NCBI GenBank assembly: GCA_049366815.1
Contig: JBMNCO010000076.1
Span: 1 to 25,099 of the forward strand
Origin: CAYNYM01 sp049366815
Lineage (GTDB): Bacteria > Desulfobacterota > DSM-4660 > Desulfatiglandales > HGW-15
Direction: 5' to 3'
Length of the DNA stretch: 25,099 nt
Below are positions 1 to 7,084 of this stretch, piece after piece; the first letter of the stretch is position 1, and every line of letters starts with the position of its first letter. The notes under the pieces were generated by a model. That model was given only the letters and a program-made list of their open reading frames with translations, did not search any database and had not been told where the DNA came from. The translations under genes and the position numbers were made by a program.

Positions 1-602
1 GCTCTCATGGATTTGTGCAGTATGGCAAGGCGTCCTGGTATGGGCCGAAATTTCATGGGCGCCGGACATCAAGTGGGGAGGTGTATGACATGCACAAAAT
101 GACCGCGGCCCACAAGACGCTTCCGCTGGGCACCTTCGTTCAAGTAACCAATATGGTCAACGGGAACACGACGATTGTACGAATTAACGACAGGGGCCCC
201 TTTGTGGAGGGCAGGGAGATAGACCTCTCCTATGCTGCGGCAAAGGACATTGGTCTTGTCGGCCCCGGCGTCGTCCCGGCAAAAATCGTCGCCCTTGCAC
301 AGGAGGTCGGAAGACTCAGGACAAAGGGCGAGTCCCTGCCGCTCGTGGAAGTGGAGGATTTCAACAGAGGGGATTTCACGATTCAAGTCGGCGCCTTTCG
401 GGACAAAGATAACGCCCTGAGACTTGCCGACCGTCTAAAGGCCGTCTACGGTTACGTGAACATCGTCCCTTTTGAGGACCAAAACAAAGAGATCTACTAC
501 AGAGTGAGGGTATCACGGTCACAATCCCTCATCCAGGCGGGGGAGATAGAAAAAAGGCTTAAAGATATGGGTCTTGCGGGTGCATTTATTGTCAGGATTT
601 GA
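1..602 (+). CDS. rlpA: RlpA-family septal ring lytic transglycosylase, 5' partial
   Basis: This is an envelope protein of the RlpA family, whose characterised members cleave denuded peptidoglycan glycan strands at the septum. The reading frame is open to the left edge (codons from base 3), so the signal peptide and true start lie outside; a GTG at 15 is available but probably internal. What remains is a double-psi beta-barrel domain (first ~90 residues, with the ASWYG, TAAHKTLPLG and NDRGPF motifs) and then a C-terminal SPOR domain (last ~75 residues, beginning FTIQVGAF), which in known proteins binds denuded septal glycans. The conserved acidic and His positions of the barrel (GE-YD, AAH, NDRG) are present. 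The gene converges on the ihfA-like gene, and their 3' ends overlap by 11 bp. Family assignment is firm; lytic activity is inferred, since some RlpA proteins lack it. Confidence 0.93.
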   Translation, partial: SHGFVQYGKASWYGPKFHGRRTSSGEVYDMHKMTAAHKTLPLGTFVQVTNMVNGNTTIVRINDRGPFVEGREIDLSYAAAKDIGLVGPGVVPAKIVALAQEVGRLRTKGESLPLVEVEDFNRGDFTIQVGAFRDKDNALRLADRLKAVYGYVNIVPFEDQNKEIYYRVRVSRSQSLIQAGEIEKRLKDMGLAGAFIVRI

Positions 603-885
603 TCCCCTTGTTGATCTTTTTTCTTAGAACCCCTGAGGCCTTATAAACCACCACTCTTCTTGCCCTCAAATACAGATCCTCGGTAGTCTGAGGGTTTCTT
701 CCCCTCCTGGCGGCCTTCTCTTTGACCAAAAACTTACCGAAACCGCTGACCAGGAGGTCTTCCCCCTGTTCGAGGGTCGATTTCATAATCTCAAAAAGCC
801 TCTCCACCACAAGCCGGGATTGGGCCTTACTCAATCCCACGTTGTCGTATATGTCGTTGATGATGGTTTCCTTTGTTAAGGACAT
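592..885 (-). CDS. ihfA: HU/IHF-family nucleoid protein, IHF alpha-like
   Basis: A 97-residue DNA-bending protein. The start at 885 is chosen because it gives the family-typical N-terminus (MSLTKETIINDIYDNVGLSK) and has a strong GAGGAGG ribosome site just upstream; the frame stays open further upstream but without family similarity. The dimer core contains GEDLLVSGFGKF (residues 41-52). The beta-arm carries RGRNPQT with the DNA-intercalating proline at 65, followed by ARRVVVYKASGVLRKKI. The ARRVV segment and the NPQTTED spacing resemble IHF alpha more than HU, but HU cannot be excluded. It lies 100 bp downstream of coaD in the same direction and may be transcribed with that operon or from its own promoter. 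Its stop overlaps the rlpA 3' end. Confidence 0.88.
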   Translation of the reverse strand: MSLTKETIINDIYDNVGLSKAQSRLVVERLFEIMKSTLEQGEDLLVSGFGKFLVKEKAARRGRNPQTTEDLYLRARRVVVYKASGVLRKKINKGIKS

Positions 886-985
886 CCGGCCTCCTCTCTC
901 ACGACGCAGTGTATAGCTGGCCTGCGCCGTTTCCCGCACGTCATTGAGCAATCAATTCAAATTAATGGGCTGGAAGTTCTCAATT

Positions 986-1471
986 TCAGTAGCCGAATTT
1001 TTCCTTAAGCTTCGCGCCGACAGACACCGGGACGAGACCACTGATATCTCCTCCAAGGCTGGCCGCCTCCTTAATGATTGTAGAACTGGTAAAAAACCAT
1101 TTGTAGTCTGTCATCAGGAAAATCGACTGGACTTCCCGGTTCAATTTACGGTTCATGAGCTGCAGTTGGAATTCATACTCGAAATCAGACAAGGCGCGCA
1201 ATCCCCTCAAAATGACATTAGATTCTTTCTTGATCACGTAGTCGACCAACAGGCCGTCATAGGAGTCCACCTCCACATTGGGCAGATCCTTGCACACCTC
1301 TTTGATCATCTGAACGCGCTCTTCCATTGAAAAAAGGGGGACCTTGTTGGGATTGTTTAGAAGGGCGATCACCAGTTTGTCAAATATCTTTAATGCCCTT
1401 GAAATGATACTTAGATGTCCGTGGGTTATGGGATCGAAGGTCCCAGGATAAATGACTCTTTCCGTACTCAT
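986..1471 (-). CDS. coaD: Pantetheine-phosphate adenylyltransferase
   Basis: CoaD transfers AMP from ATP to 4'-phosphopantetheine, giving dephospho-CoA, the penultimate step of cytoplasmic CoA synthesis. At 161 residues it has the normal length. The nucleotidyltransferase signature TFDPITHGH is at residues 11-19 (TxGH motif 16-19). The family blocks RGLRALSDFEYEFQLQLMNRKL and the C-terminal SSTIIKEAASLGGDI, which binds ATP phosphates, are both present. The ATG overlaps the stop of rsmD by 4 bp (ATGA arrangement), which implies translational coupling; the rsmD-coaD pair is a very common bacterial neighbourhood. Nothing looks damaged. Confidence 0.97.
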   Translation of the reverse strand: MSTERVIYPGTFDPITHGHLSIISRALKIFDKLVIALLNNPNKVPLFSMEERVQMIKEVCKDLPNVEVDSYDGLLVDYVIKKESNVILRGLRALSDFEYEFQLQLMNRKLNREVQSIFLMTDYKWFFTSSTIIKEAASLGGDISGLVPVSVGAKLKEKFGY

Positions 1472-2034
1472 TGGTCTACCTCGTATCGGTATAGGGTTAG
1501 TTTGGTTTCTCCGTATTTTCGTTTGTCTACCATCTCGAGATCTCCTGCCTTGGCGGGGAGTTCGTCCGTCTTTGATGATTCAGCAACCACCGTGGAACAG
1601 GAAGCAAGGACTTGACTGTGGGACAGCCCCTCCAGGACCGGCGTGATCAGGCCCTTTCCATAGGGGGGATCAATAAAGACCAGCCCAAACCTCTTCTCTT
1701 TTGCAAGGTCCCCCCAGTTCAAGATCCTGGTCATGTCTTTCCTTAAAATGGTCCCCGAGACCTCGCACCCGCACAGCCTCATATTTTTTTTGATAAGGTT
1801 TACGGCCCGCATTGAATGGTCAATGAACAGGGCCCATGACGCCCCCCTGCTGAGGGCCTCAAGACCCAGACTACCGGTCCCTGCATAGAGATCCAGCACA
1901 TTATTGACGCCGGTCAAGTCCTGCCCTATCAGATCAAAAATGGCCTCCCGAACCTTGTCAGAGGTAGGCCGTATATTCAATCCCCGCAACGTTGCCAGAC
2001 GCCGCCCCTTCATTTGCCCGCCCGTGATCCTCAT
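1468..2034 (-). CDS. rsmD: 16S rRNA (guanine966-N2)-methyltransferase
   Basis: RsmD methylates N2 of G966 of 16S rRNA using S-adenosylmethionine during 30S assembly. The 188-residue protein has the full-length Rossmann methyltransferase pattern: MRITGGQMKGRRL and RPTSDKVREAIFD at the N-terminus, SAM-binding motif I VLDLYAGTGSLGLEALSRGA (about 47-65), and the catalytic motif IV DPPY at residues 122-125. It overlaps pssA upstream and coaD downstream by 4 bp each, so it sits in the middle of a tightly coupled operon. The assignment rests on the motif set plus the rsmD-coaD linkage. Confidence 0.95.
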   Translation of the reverse strand: MRITGGQMKGRRLATLRGLNIRPTSDKVREAIFDLIGQDLTGVNNVLDLYAGTGSLGLEALSRGASWALFIDHSMRAVNLIKKNMRLCGCEVSGTILRKDMTRILNWGDLAKEKRFGLVFIDPPYGKGLITPVLEGLSHSQVLASCSTVVAESSKTDELPAKAGDLEMVDKRKYGETKLTLYRYEVDQ

Positions 2035-2858
2035 TCGGCATACTGAGCCTTTTTTTTCTCATCATTCGACTCCACCCCCTCGGCCCCGAGGGAATTTTCG
2101 GATTGAGTCGCTTTTGGAACGGTACGCCGCCTCAGGAAACGATACAAGGTGACGATCGGCCCTGAGACGGCATAGGACACCATGATGAAAAAGAGCATGA
2201 TCTTGGGTTTGTAAACCACGACCATGGAAATGAGAATCACACCCACCAGCACGTTCAATGGTTTACGGTGTTTTGCGTCATATTTTTTAAAACTCAGGTA
2301 ATTGACCTTGCTCACCATCAGGGAGGAAAGGGCGTAGACTGCAAAAATAATGACGAAGGGCCTGGCTTCAAAGATCCCTCCAGCCTCATGGGAAAAGAGG
2401 ACACCGGAGGCGATAAGGCAGGCTGCCGAAGGGATGGGCAGCCCCCTGAAGATATTGGATTCAACACCTTTTTTCTGGGTGTTGAAGCGGGCAAGACGCA
2501 GGGCTCCACAAATCACATACACAAAAGCGGCCAGCCAGCCCAGCCGCCCAAAGGGCTCCAGTGCCCACTTATACACCAGGAGGCCGGGGGCGACCCCAAA
2601 CGCGACAAGATCGGCCAGGGAATCGTACTCTGCGCCAAAATGACTCGTTGTATGAGTATAACGCGCTATTCTTCCGTCCAAGCCGTCACATATTGCGGAG
2701 AGAATAATGGCAATCGCAGCCGCTTCGTATCTGCCGTGGATCACCGCAATGATGGCATAGAACCCGCCGAACAGGCTTGCAGAGGTGAAGAGATTCGGGA
2801 GCAAAAAGATGCCCCTCTTCTCCCGGAGCCCTGTTTGCCTTCTCTGTGTTGAGGTCAT
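2031..2858 (-). CDS. pssA: CDP-diacylglycerol-serine O-phosphatidyltransferase
   Basis: An integral membrane enzyme that makes phosphatidylserine from CDP-diacylglycerol and serine. The CDP-alcohol phosphatidyltransferase signature is complete, with the four catalytic aspartates at D58, D61, D79 and D83 in the pattern DxxDGxxARx8Gx3Dx3D. Several hydrophobic segments follow across the 275 residues. The basic N-terminus (MTSTQRRQTGLREKRG) and the leader-like RGIFLLPNLFTSASLFGGF are typical of the PssA subfamily. The last ~30 residues are polar and charged. The product is the substrate of the psd gene just upstream, with which it overlaps by 4 bp, which makes serine the most likely acceptor alcohol. 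Confidence 0.95.
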   Translation of the reverse strand: MTSTQRRQTGLREKRGIFLLPNLFTSASLFGGFYAIIAVIHGRYEAAAIAIILSAICDGLDGRIARYTHTTSHFGAEYDSLADLVAFGVAPGLLVYKWALEPFGRLGWLAAFVYVICGALRLARFNTQKKGVESNIFRGLPIPSAACLIASGVLFSHEAGGIFEARPFVIIFAVYALSSLMVSKVNYLSFKKYDAKHRKPLNVLVGVILISMVVVYKPKIMLFFIMVSYAVSGPIVTLYRFLRRRTVPKATQSENSLGAEGVESNDEKKKAQYAE

Positions 2859-3508
2859 GGTAGATATCCCAGGGTGGTGAGGCCTGCTCTCACCTTCTGA
2901 CCATGTTTCACTTTGATCTGACTGTCAAGAGGAAGATAGACATCCAGCCTTGATCCGAAACGGATGAGACCGAACCTGTCCCCTGCCGTGACACGGTCTC
3001 TCTCCTCGATCCAGCAGGCAATGCGCCTGGCAATGAGGCCCGCGATCTGGACGGTCACCAACCTCTTGCCGTCGGATGTTTCCACCGTGACGGCATTGTT
3101 TTCATTTTCACTGGAGGACTTGTCCAAGTTGGCGGAGAAAAACCGCCCCGGATGATACCTGATCGCCATGACCTTTCCACTCGCAGGGTTCCGATTGACG
3201 TGCACGTTGAAGAGGGACATGAAGATACTGACCTTGACCGCAGGCTCACCGAGCAGGTTGTTATCGTCTTCAAAAGTCTGGATTTTTATCACCTTGCCGT
3301 CTGCCGGGGCCAGGACCTCCTTTTCATCTGTCCTGCGATGACGTTCTGGATCTCTAAAAAAGTAGATGGAAAACAAGGTAAAAAGGGCGGTCATCCCCGG
3401 CAGGATCCTGAGGCCGAAGAAATGACCGAGCAGGGTGACAAGACCTCCGACAAAAATGAAAGGGATGCCTTCCCTCGCAACGGGAAACCTGTTATTTATT
3501 TTCGTCAT
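2855..3508 (-). CDS. psd: Phosphatidylserine decarboxylase proenzyme, short form
   Basis: This pyruvoyl enzyme decarboxylates phosphatidylserine to phosphatidylethanolamine at the inner membrane. It has an N-terminal VAREGIPFIF block, a hydrophobic segment, LAPADGKV, and the FMSLFNVHVNRNP block. The self-cleavage site is RFGSR near the C-terminus, where the Ser (about residue 186) becomes the pyruvoyl group and splits the chain into a long beta and a short alpha subunit. At 217 residues it is the short, compact class rather than the ~300-residue E. coli type. I chose the ATG at 3508. An in-frame ATG at 3532 adds 8 residues, but the consensus promoter at 3542-3569 would start the transcript only a few bases before it. 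It is first in the operon with pssA, rsmD and coaD. Confidence 0.93.
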   Translation of the reverse strand: MTKINNRFPVAREGIPFIFVGGLVTLLGHFFGLRILPGMTALFTLFSIYFFRDPERHRRTDEKEVLAPADGKVIKIQTFEDDNNLLGEPAVKVSIFMSLFNVHVNRNPASGKVMAIRYHPGRFFSANLDKSSSENENNAVTVETSDGKRLVTVQIAGLIARRIACWIEERDRVTAGDRFGLIRFGSRLDVYLPLDSQIKVKHGQKVRAGLTTLGYLP

Positions 3509-3541
3509 TTTTGACTTGGATAGGGGCGTCATGTCCGGATC

Positions 3542-3569
3542 ATTATATGGTTCTGAGGCGGTTTGTCAA
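3542..3569 (-). promoter_or_regulatory. Consensus sigma70 promoter for psd-pssA-rsmD-coaD
   Basis: Reading the minus strand, a perfect TTGACA (3564-3569) and a perfect TATAAT (3542-3547) are separated by 16 bp. The predicted transcription start is near 3535, immediately before the upstream ATG at 3532 and about 27 bases before the ATG at 3508. It is the only promoter with both hexamers perfect that I found in the window. Its place at the head of a four-gene coupled run supports it. Confidence 0.8.
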
Positions 3570-3583
3570 CGACCTTCACTTGT

Positions 3584-3607
3584 TCCAAATCCACCCTGCC
3601 ATTTGGA
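3584..3607. other. Inverted repeat in the tsaB-psd spacer
   Basis: TCCAAAT (3584-3590) and ATTTGGA (3601-3607) are perfect 7-bp arms around a 10-bp loop, between the tsaB stop and the psd promoter. No T-tract follows on the minus strand, so it is not a standard intrinsic terminator. It may separate tsaB from psd transcription or be chance. Confidence 0.35.
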
Positions 3608-3660
3608 TGCATCTCTTTTCATCAGTGGGGTAAGGCATGCCTCGTCCCGGGAGCGTGCGG

Positions 3661-4362
3661 TTATCCTGACAGGAGGGGGAAGGGATTGGGCCTGATATCC
3701 GGTGGTCGTAAATAGGCGGGAACGAGGTCCCGCAGGTCGTCAAAATCCTGATCCAGGTACCTCCTCATGCCCAGCACCCCGACGGAGGCTGCTCTCAGGT
3801 ACCATAAAGGCGCGGGGGCAAGGGATGCGCGGCGGCGGCCCATGAGGCCCGCAACGAGCGGTCCCTGGGTGCCGAAGTCATGCCCCAGAAACAGGGTTTT
3901 TTCAGGGGCAAATGAGGCCAGGTCTCCTATCTTGAGGCTTGTTTCCTCAGTCAATCGCTCAATGCCCCTCTCTTTAGACCAGCGGAAGAGGGCGGTAAAG
4001 ACCTCCCCTTTTCTTGAATCGATCAAAGGGCATACTGGAATGCCTGCAAATGTGGCCTGGCTTGCCATTGCTTCCAGGCTGGATACGCCGATAATAGGTA
4101 TCCCGAGCCCCTGACAGAGACCCTTCGCGGTGGAAATTCCAACCCTCAATCCGGTAAAACTGCCGGGGCCCTTTGCAACAACCACGGCCTTGATTTCCCC
4201 CGGTTCGACGCTGCTTGACACCAAAAGGTGGTCTATGGCCGGCATAAGACCGAAAAAATTATTGGATCCCGGTGAGAGGGAGAACTCTGCAACAAGGGAA
4301 CCGTTTTCTAAAACAAGGCCGATACTGAATTGAGGCGTTGAGGTATTGATGGCTAACAGCAT
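3661..4362 (-). CDS. tsaB: tRNA t6A37 threonylcarbamoyl-transfer complex subunit TsaB
   Basis: TsaB is the ASKHA-fold partner of TsaD in the complex (with TsaE) that puts the threonylcarbamoyl group on A37 of ANN-decoding tRNAs. The 233-residue protein begins MLLAINTSTPQFSIGL and carries the family block KGPGSFTGLRVGISTAKGL (about residues 64-82) and the later DSRKGEVFTAL. It lacks the metal-binding histidines of TsaD, as expected for the non-catalytic paralogue. The C-terminal tail is proline-rich (PPDIRPNPFP). The start has no strong ribosome site (a GGAGG lies about 20 bases upstream), so expression may depend on readthrough from rseP 71 bp upstream. It is separated from psd by 128 bp or more containing that gene's promoter. 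Confidence 0.93.
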   Translation of the reverse strand: MLLAINTSTPQFSIGLVLENGSLVAEFSLSPGSNNFFGLMPAIDHLLVSSSVEPGEIKAVVVAKGPGSFTGLRVGISTAKGLCQGLGIPIIGVSSLEAMASQATFAGIPVCPLIDSRKGEVFTALFRWSKERGIERLTEETSLKIGDLASFAPEKTLFLGHDFGTQGPLVAGLMGRRRASLAPAPLWYLRAASVGVLGMRRYLDQDFDDLRDLVPAYLRPPDIRPNPFPLLSG

Positions 4363-4433
4363 GCGTATTTTCTTTGGTTATTTGACCTCCACGTTTGCCC
4401 CATATTGGGGAAAAACATTCAGGAGGAAAAATG

Positions 4434-5513
4434 TTAATACTTGATCAATTTCACAACATCATTATAAGTAACTAATACCATAAGGAAAATAAGGATCCCA
4501 AAGCCGATCTTCTGGGCCATATCCCGCTTCTTCAGGCTGATCGGCTTCCCGATTATCAATTCCACCAGCAGAAAAATGATCAGTCCACCATCCAATATAG
4601 GGATCGGGAAGAGATTCAGTATCCCCAGATTGACGCTGATCATGGCCATAAAGGGAACGAGCAGGGCAAAGCTCTCCTGGGCCACTTCACCGGTCATTTG
4701 ACCGATCATGAGCGGTCCCCCGAGCAATTTTAGAGACAACTTGCCTTGAAAAAGTTTGACAACGACCTTGCAGGTCAGTTTGATCCACTTCCAGGTGTCA
4801 AGAGAGGCCTTCTTCAGGGCCTGAATTGGACCGAACTCGATTTTTTCGTATTTGCCCGATGAAACAATCCCTATAAGCGCGGACTTTATGTCCTGCCCAT
4901 ATATCTTTTCGATATGCTCTTCAGGAACCACACTGAATGTCATCAGGTCATCCCCTCGCCTGACCGTCATATCAATGGGAACACCGGCCTTGTCCTGAAT
5001 GATTTCTCTCATCTCCACCCATCCCTCGATCTCTTTTCCCTGGATGGTGACCACGATATCTCCCTTCAGAAGACCGGCCTTTTCGGCGGGGGAATCTGGG
5101 GTGATTTGGCCGATCTCGGGGATCCCCACATAGGCACCGGAAACAAAATAGACGCCGAAAAAAAGGAACAGGGCCAGGGCAAGATTGAAAACGGGGCCGG
5201 CCGCGACAATGGCCATCCTCTTCAGGACGTGTTGATTTCCAAAGGCCCTTTCTTCGTCCTCGGGGGGAATGGGATCCCCCTCATCCTCATTTTCCCCCAA
5301 CATCTTCACGTATCCGCCGAGCGGAAAGGCGGAAATCAGATATTCGGTCTCACCGATTTTCTTACCGATCAGCTTTTGACCGAAACCCAGGGAAAACTTG
5401 AGGACCTTGACACCGAAATACTTGGCAACAAGAAAATGGCCCAATTCATGGAAAAAGATCAAGAGCCCGAGCACGACCACAAAGGGCAAAAGATAATAAA
5501 TGAAAAAGTTCAT
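4434..5513 (-). CDS. rseP: RIP metalloprotease RseP (site-2 protease)
   Basis: An intramembrane zinc metalloprotease that cleaves transmembrane substrates, classically anti-sigma factors in envelope stress. The first membrane segment carries HELGH at residues 22-26. A single PDZ domain follows (around DSPAEKAGLLKGDIVVTIQGKEIEGW). The second conserved block, LGILNLFPIPILDGG, near the C-terminus contains the third zinc ligand Asp. With one PDZ and 359 residues it is the shorter class, unlike the ~450-residue two-PDZ E. coli protein. The ATG at 5513 has a GGTGA-type ribosome site. A repeat element ends only 15 bases upstream of the start. The gene follows dxr after a 404-bp gap with its own promoter, in the usual dxr-rseP order. 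Confidence 0.95.
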   Translation of the reverse strand: MNFFIYYLLPFVVVLGLLIFFHELGHFLVAKYFGVKVLKFSLGFGQKLIGKKIGETEYLISAFPLGGYVKMLGENEDEGDPIPPEDEERAFGNQHVLKRMAIVAAGPVFNLALALFLFFGVYFVSGAYVGIPEIGQITPDSPAEKAGLLKGDIVVTIQGKEIEGWVEMREIIQDKAGVPIDMTVRRGDDLMTFSVVPEEHIEKIYGQDIKSALIGIVSSGKYEKIEFGPIQALKKASLDTWKWIKLTCKVVVKLFQGKLSLKLLGGPLMIGQMTGEVAQESFALLVPFMAMISVNLGILNLFPIPILDGGLIIFLLVELIIGKPISLKKRDMAQKIGFGILIFLMVLVTYNDVVKLIKY

Positions 5514-5528
5514 AACTCACCTATCGTT

Positions 5529-5685
5529 AGTGCCCATCCGTAAATCCGGGATTTCTGGATGGAGCGATCTACTATCAGCATTCATTGATCAGCCTAACGC
5601 CTTGTCTTTGCGTAGCTTTTGCTGATCGCCCATCGCTGACGTCTGATGGCCCGAATCCATGAATGCCCATTTCCGGATCAGCACT
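5529..5685 (-). repeat. Dispersed 157-bp repeat with terminal inverted repeats, copy A
   Basis: The ends are imperfect inverted repeats: AGTGCCCATCCGTAAAT at 5529-5545 and, read on the other strand, AGTGCTGATCCGGAAAT at 5685-5669 (14 of 17 match). The element reappears inverted at 24845-25004. By eye the 77-bp core from 5550 matches the other copy at about 67 positions, including an identical block with TTTGCGTAGCTTTT. The end nearest rseP can fold CCATCCGTAAAT against ATTTCTGGATGG (5534-5562, 10 of 12 pairs, 5-nt loop). There is no transposase and no clear target duplication, so this is a MITE-like or REP-like non-autonomous element. The strand given is arbitrary and marks orientation opposite to copy B. 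Confidence 0.8.
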
Positions 5686-5795
5686 CATCGGGTATCCTTG
5701 CCGATCGGGGTGCGTCTTCCGAGGGGTGTGAGCCTTAGCCGGAGAGTTTCCATTGGACTGTAAAGACTGCAAAATCGACACGGACCCCGACAATT

Positions 5796-5826
5796 ATTAT
5801 ACCATAACTTGGATACACAATGACAA
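5796..5826 (-). promoter_or_regulatory. Extended -10 promoter for rseP-tsaB
   Basis: On the minus strand, TATAAT (5796-5801) is preceded by TGG, an extended -10 (TGnTATAAT), with TTGTCA (5821-5826) 19 bp upstream. The long spacer is tolerable with an extended -10. The transcript would start near 5789, cross the repeat element and reach rseP at 5513. Confidence 0.6.
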
Positions 5827-5917
5827 AAGTCAATGGTTTACGGCCCTTTGGTCCTTTTGTTGTAATCGCCCTCTGACCTGCATTCTGATTCCCCCATGAA
5901 GGTTTCACCAAAGGACA

Positions 5918-7084
5918 TCACACCTTTGCCATTCCTCCCAGAATTTCATATCCCTTCAGGCGCGCCCATTTGTCGGCCTCCATCACACTCTCAATATCTG
6001 CGACCTGAAAAGGTTCATGGGCATCCATGGTCCTTGCTATGAGAATGGGAATCTGGAGGAACCCAATCCTGCCGGACAAAAACGCCTCCACAGCGATTTC
6101 ATTGGCGCCGTTCATCACCGCAGGCATACTGCCTCCGGTCTCTGCCGCCCGAAGCGCCAGATTGAGACATTGAAATTTTTCGCTGTCACACGGTTCGAAA
6201 CTCAAGGTTCCAATCTCGTCAAGTCTCAGCGACGGGAGATGTGTCTCGATGTGGTGAGGATAGGAAAGGGCGTATGAAATGGGCGTAGTCATATCCGGAA
6301 GGCCCATTTGGGCGATAATGGATCCGTCCCTGTACTCCACCATGGAATGGATGATGCTCTGGGGATGGATCATGATACTGATCTGATCCAGCCTCAATCC
6401 GAACAGCCACTTGGCCTCTATGGTCTCGAGCCCTTTATTCATCAAGGTGGCCGAATCAATCGTGATTTTCCGACCCATGTTCCAGTTGGGATGTTTCAGG
6501 GCCTGTTCAGGAGACACGGAAGCCATCTCCTCCAAGGGCATCTTCCGGAAAGGCCCACCGCTGGCCGTCAATATGATGCGCTTCAAGTCCTCCCTGGGGT
6601 GTCCCCGGAAAGATTGAAGGATCGCACTGTGTTCACTGTCAATGGGGAGAATGGCCACACCCTTCTCCTTTGCGCGACCCATAACCAGTTCTCCCGCCAT
6701 GACCATTGTTTCTTTGTTTGCCAGGGCGATGTCCTTACCCCCTTCAATCGCAGCAAAGGTCGGGAGCAGTCCCGCGGCCCCCGTCATGGCTGAAATCACC
6801 GTATCCGCTTCATCCATAGAGGCGAGACGGATAAACCCTTCTCTACCGGAGAGGACCTCCGTCGGGAGGTCGCCCGCGATACGCTTTCTAAGGGTCTCCG
6901 CAAGTCCCTTCTCCAGCACTGCTGTTTTCCTGGGCTGGAACTTTCGGATCTGATCCTCGAGCAGGCCGATGTTCGTGCCTGCGGTTAAGGCAACGACCTT
7001 GTATTTGTCGCTGTTTCTCTCAATAATATCAAGGGCCTTTCGCCCGATTGAACCGGTGGAGCCCAAGAGTATGATGTTTTTCAT
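5918..7084 (-). CDS. dxr: 1-deoxy-D-xylulose 5-phosphate reductoisomerase
   Basis: Dxr converts DXP to 2-C-methyl-D-erythritol 4-phosphate with NADPH, the committed step of the MEP isoprenoid pathway. The 388-residue protein is full length. It shows the NADPH motif GSTGSIG at residues 8-14, LANKETMVMAGE near 121-132, metal-binding D149 and E151 in LPIDSEHSAI, the substrate-loop block ASGGPF, and HPNWNMGRKITIDSATLMNKGLE, whose Glu (about E220) is the third metal ligand. The start overlaps the uxs stop by 4 bp, so translation is coupled to an unrelated sugar-nucleotide gene. MEP-derived isoprenoids feed the UppS reaction encoded in the same run. Confidence 0.97.
   Translation of the reverse strand: MKNIILLGSTGSIGRKALDIIERNSDKYKVVALTAGTNIGLLEDQIRKFQPRKTAVLEKGLAETLRKRIAGDLPTEVLSGREGFIRLASMDEADTVISAMTGAAGLLPTFAAIEGGKDIALANKETMVMAGELVMGRAKEKGVAILPIDSEHSAILQSFRGHPREDLKRIILTASGGPFRKMPLEEMASVSPEQALKHPNWNMGRKITIDSATLMNKGLETIEAKWLFGLRLDQISIMIHPQSIIHSMVEYRDGSIIAQMGLPDMTTPISYALSYPHHIETHLPSLRLDEIGTLSFEPCDSEKFQCLNLALRAAETGGSMPAVMNGANEIAVEAFLSGRIGFLQIPILIARTMDAHEPFQVADIESVMEADKWARLKGYEILGGMAKV

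Larger units (their letters stand above)
5514..5917 (-). other. 404-bp dxr-rseP intergenic region
   Basis: This gap holds no convincing gene. It contains a 157-bp repeat element (5529-5685) next to rseP, then about 100 bp in which I see no clear feature, then a minus-strand promoter (5796-5826), then about 90 bp of apparent spacer to the dxr stop. A 72-codon frame starting with TTG at 5793 is open but lacks a ribosome site and family resemblance, so I do not call it. Any transcript from the promoter would carry a leader of roughly 275 nt. Confidence 0.6.

Noticed and set aside
4400..4412. CCCCATATTGGGG palindrome between rseP and tsaB as a terminator
   Set aside because: Only 5-bp arms with a 3-base loop and no T-run on the minus strand; tsaB also lacks its own visible promoter, so readthrough is more likely.
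5575..5793. 72-codon minus-strand frame starting with TTG in the dxr-rseP gap
   Set aside because: It runs through the repeat element, has no ribosome site and resembles no family; most likely a chance open frame.
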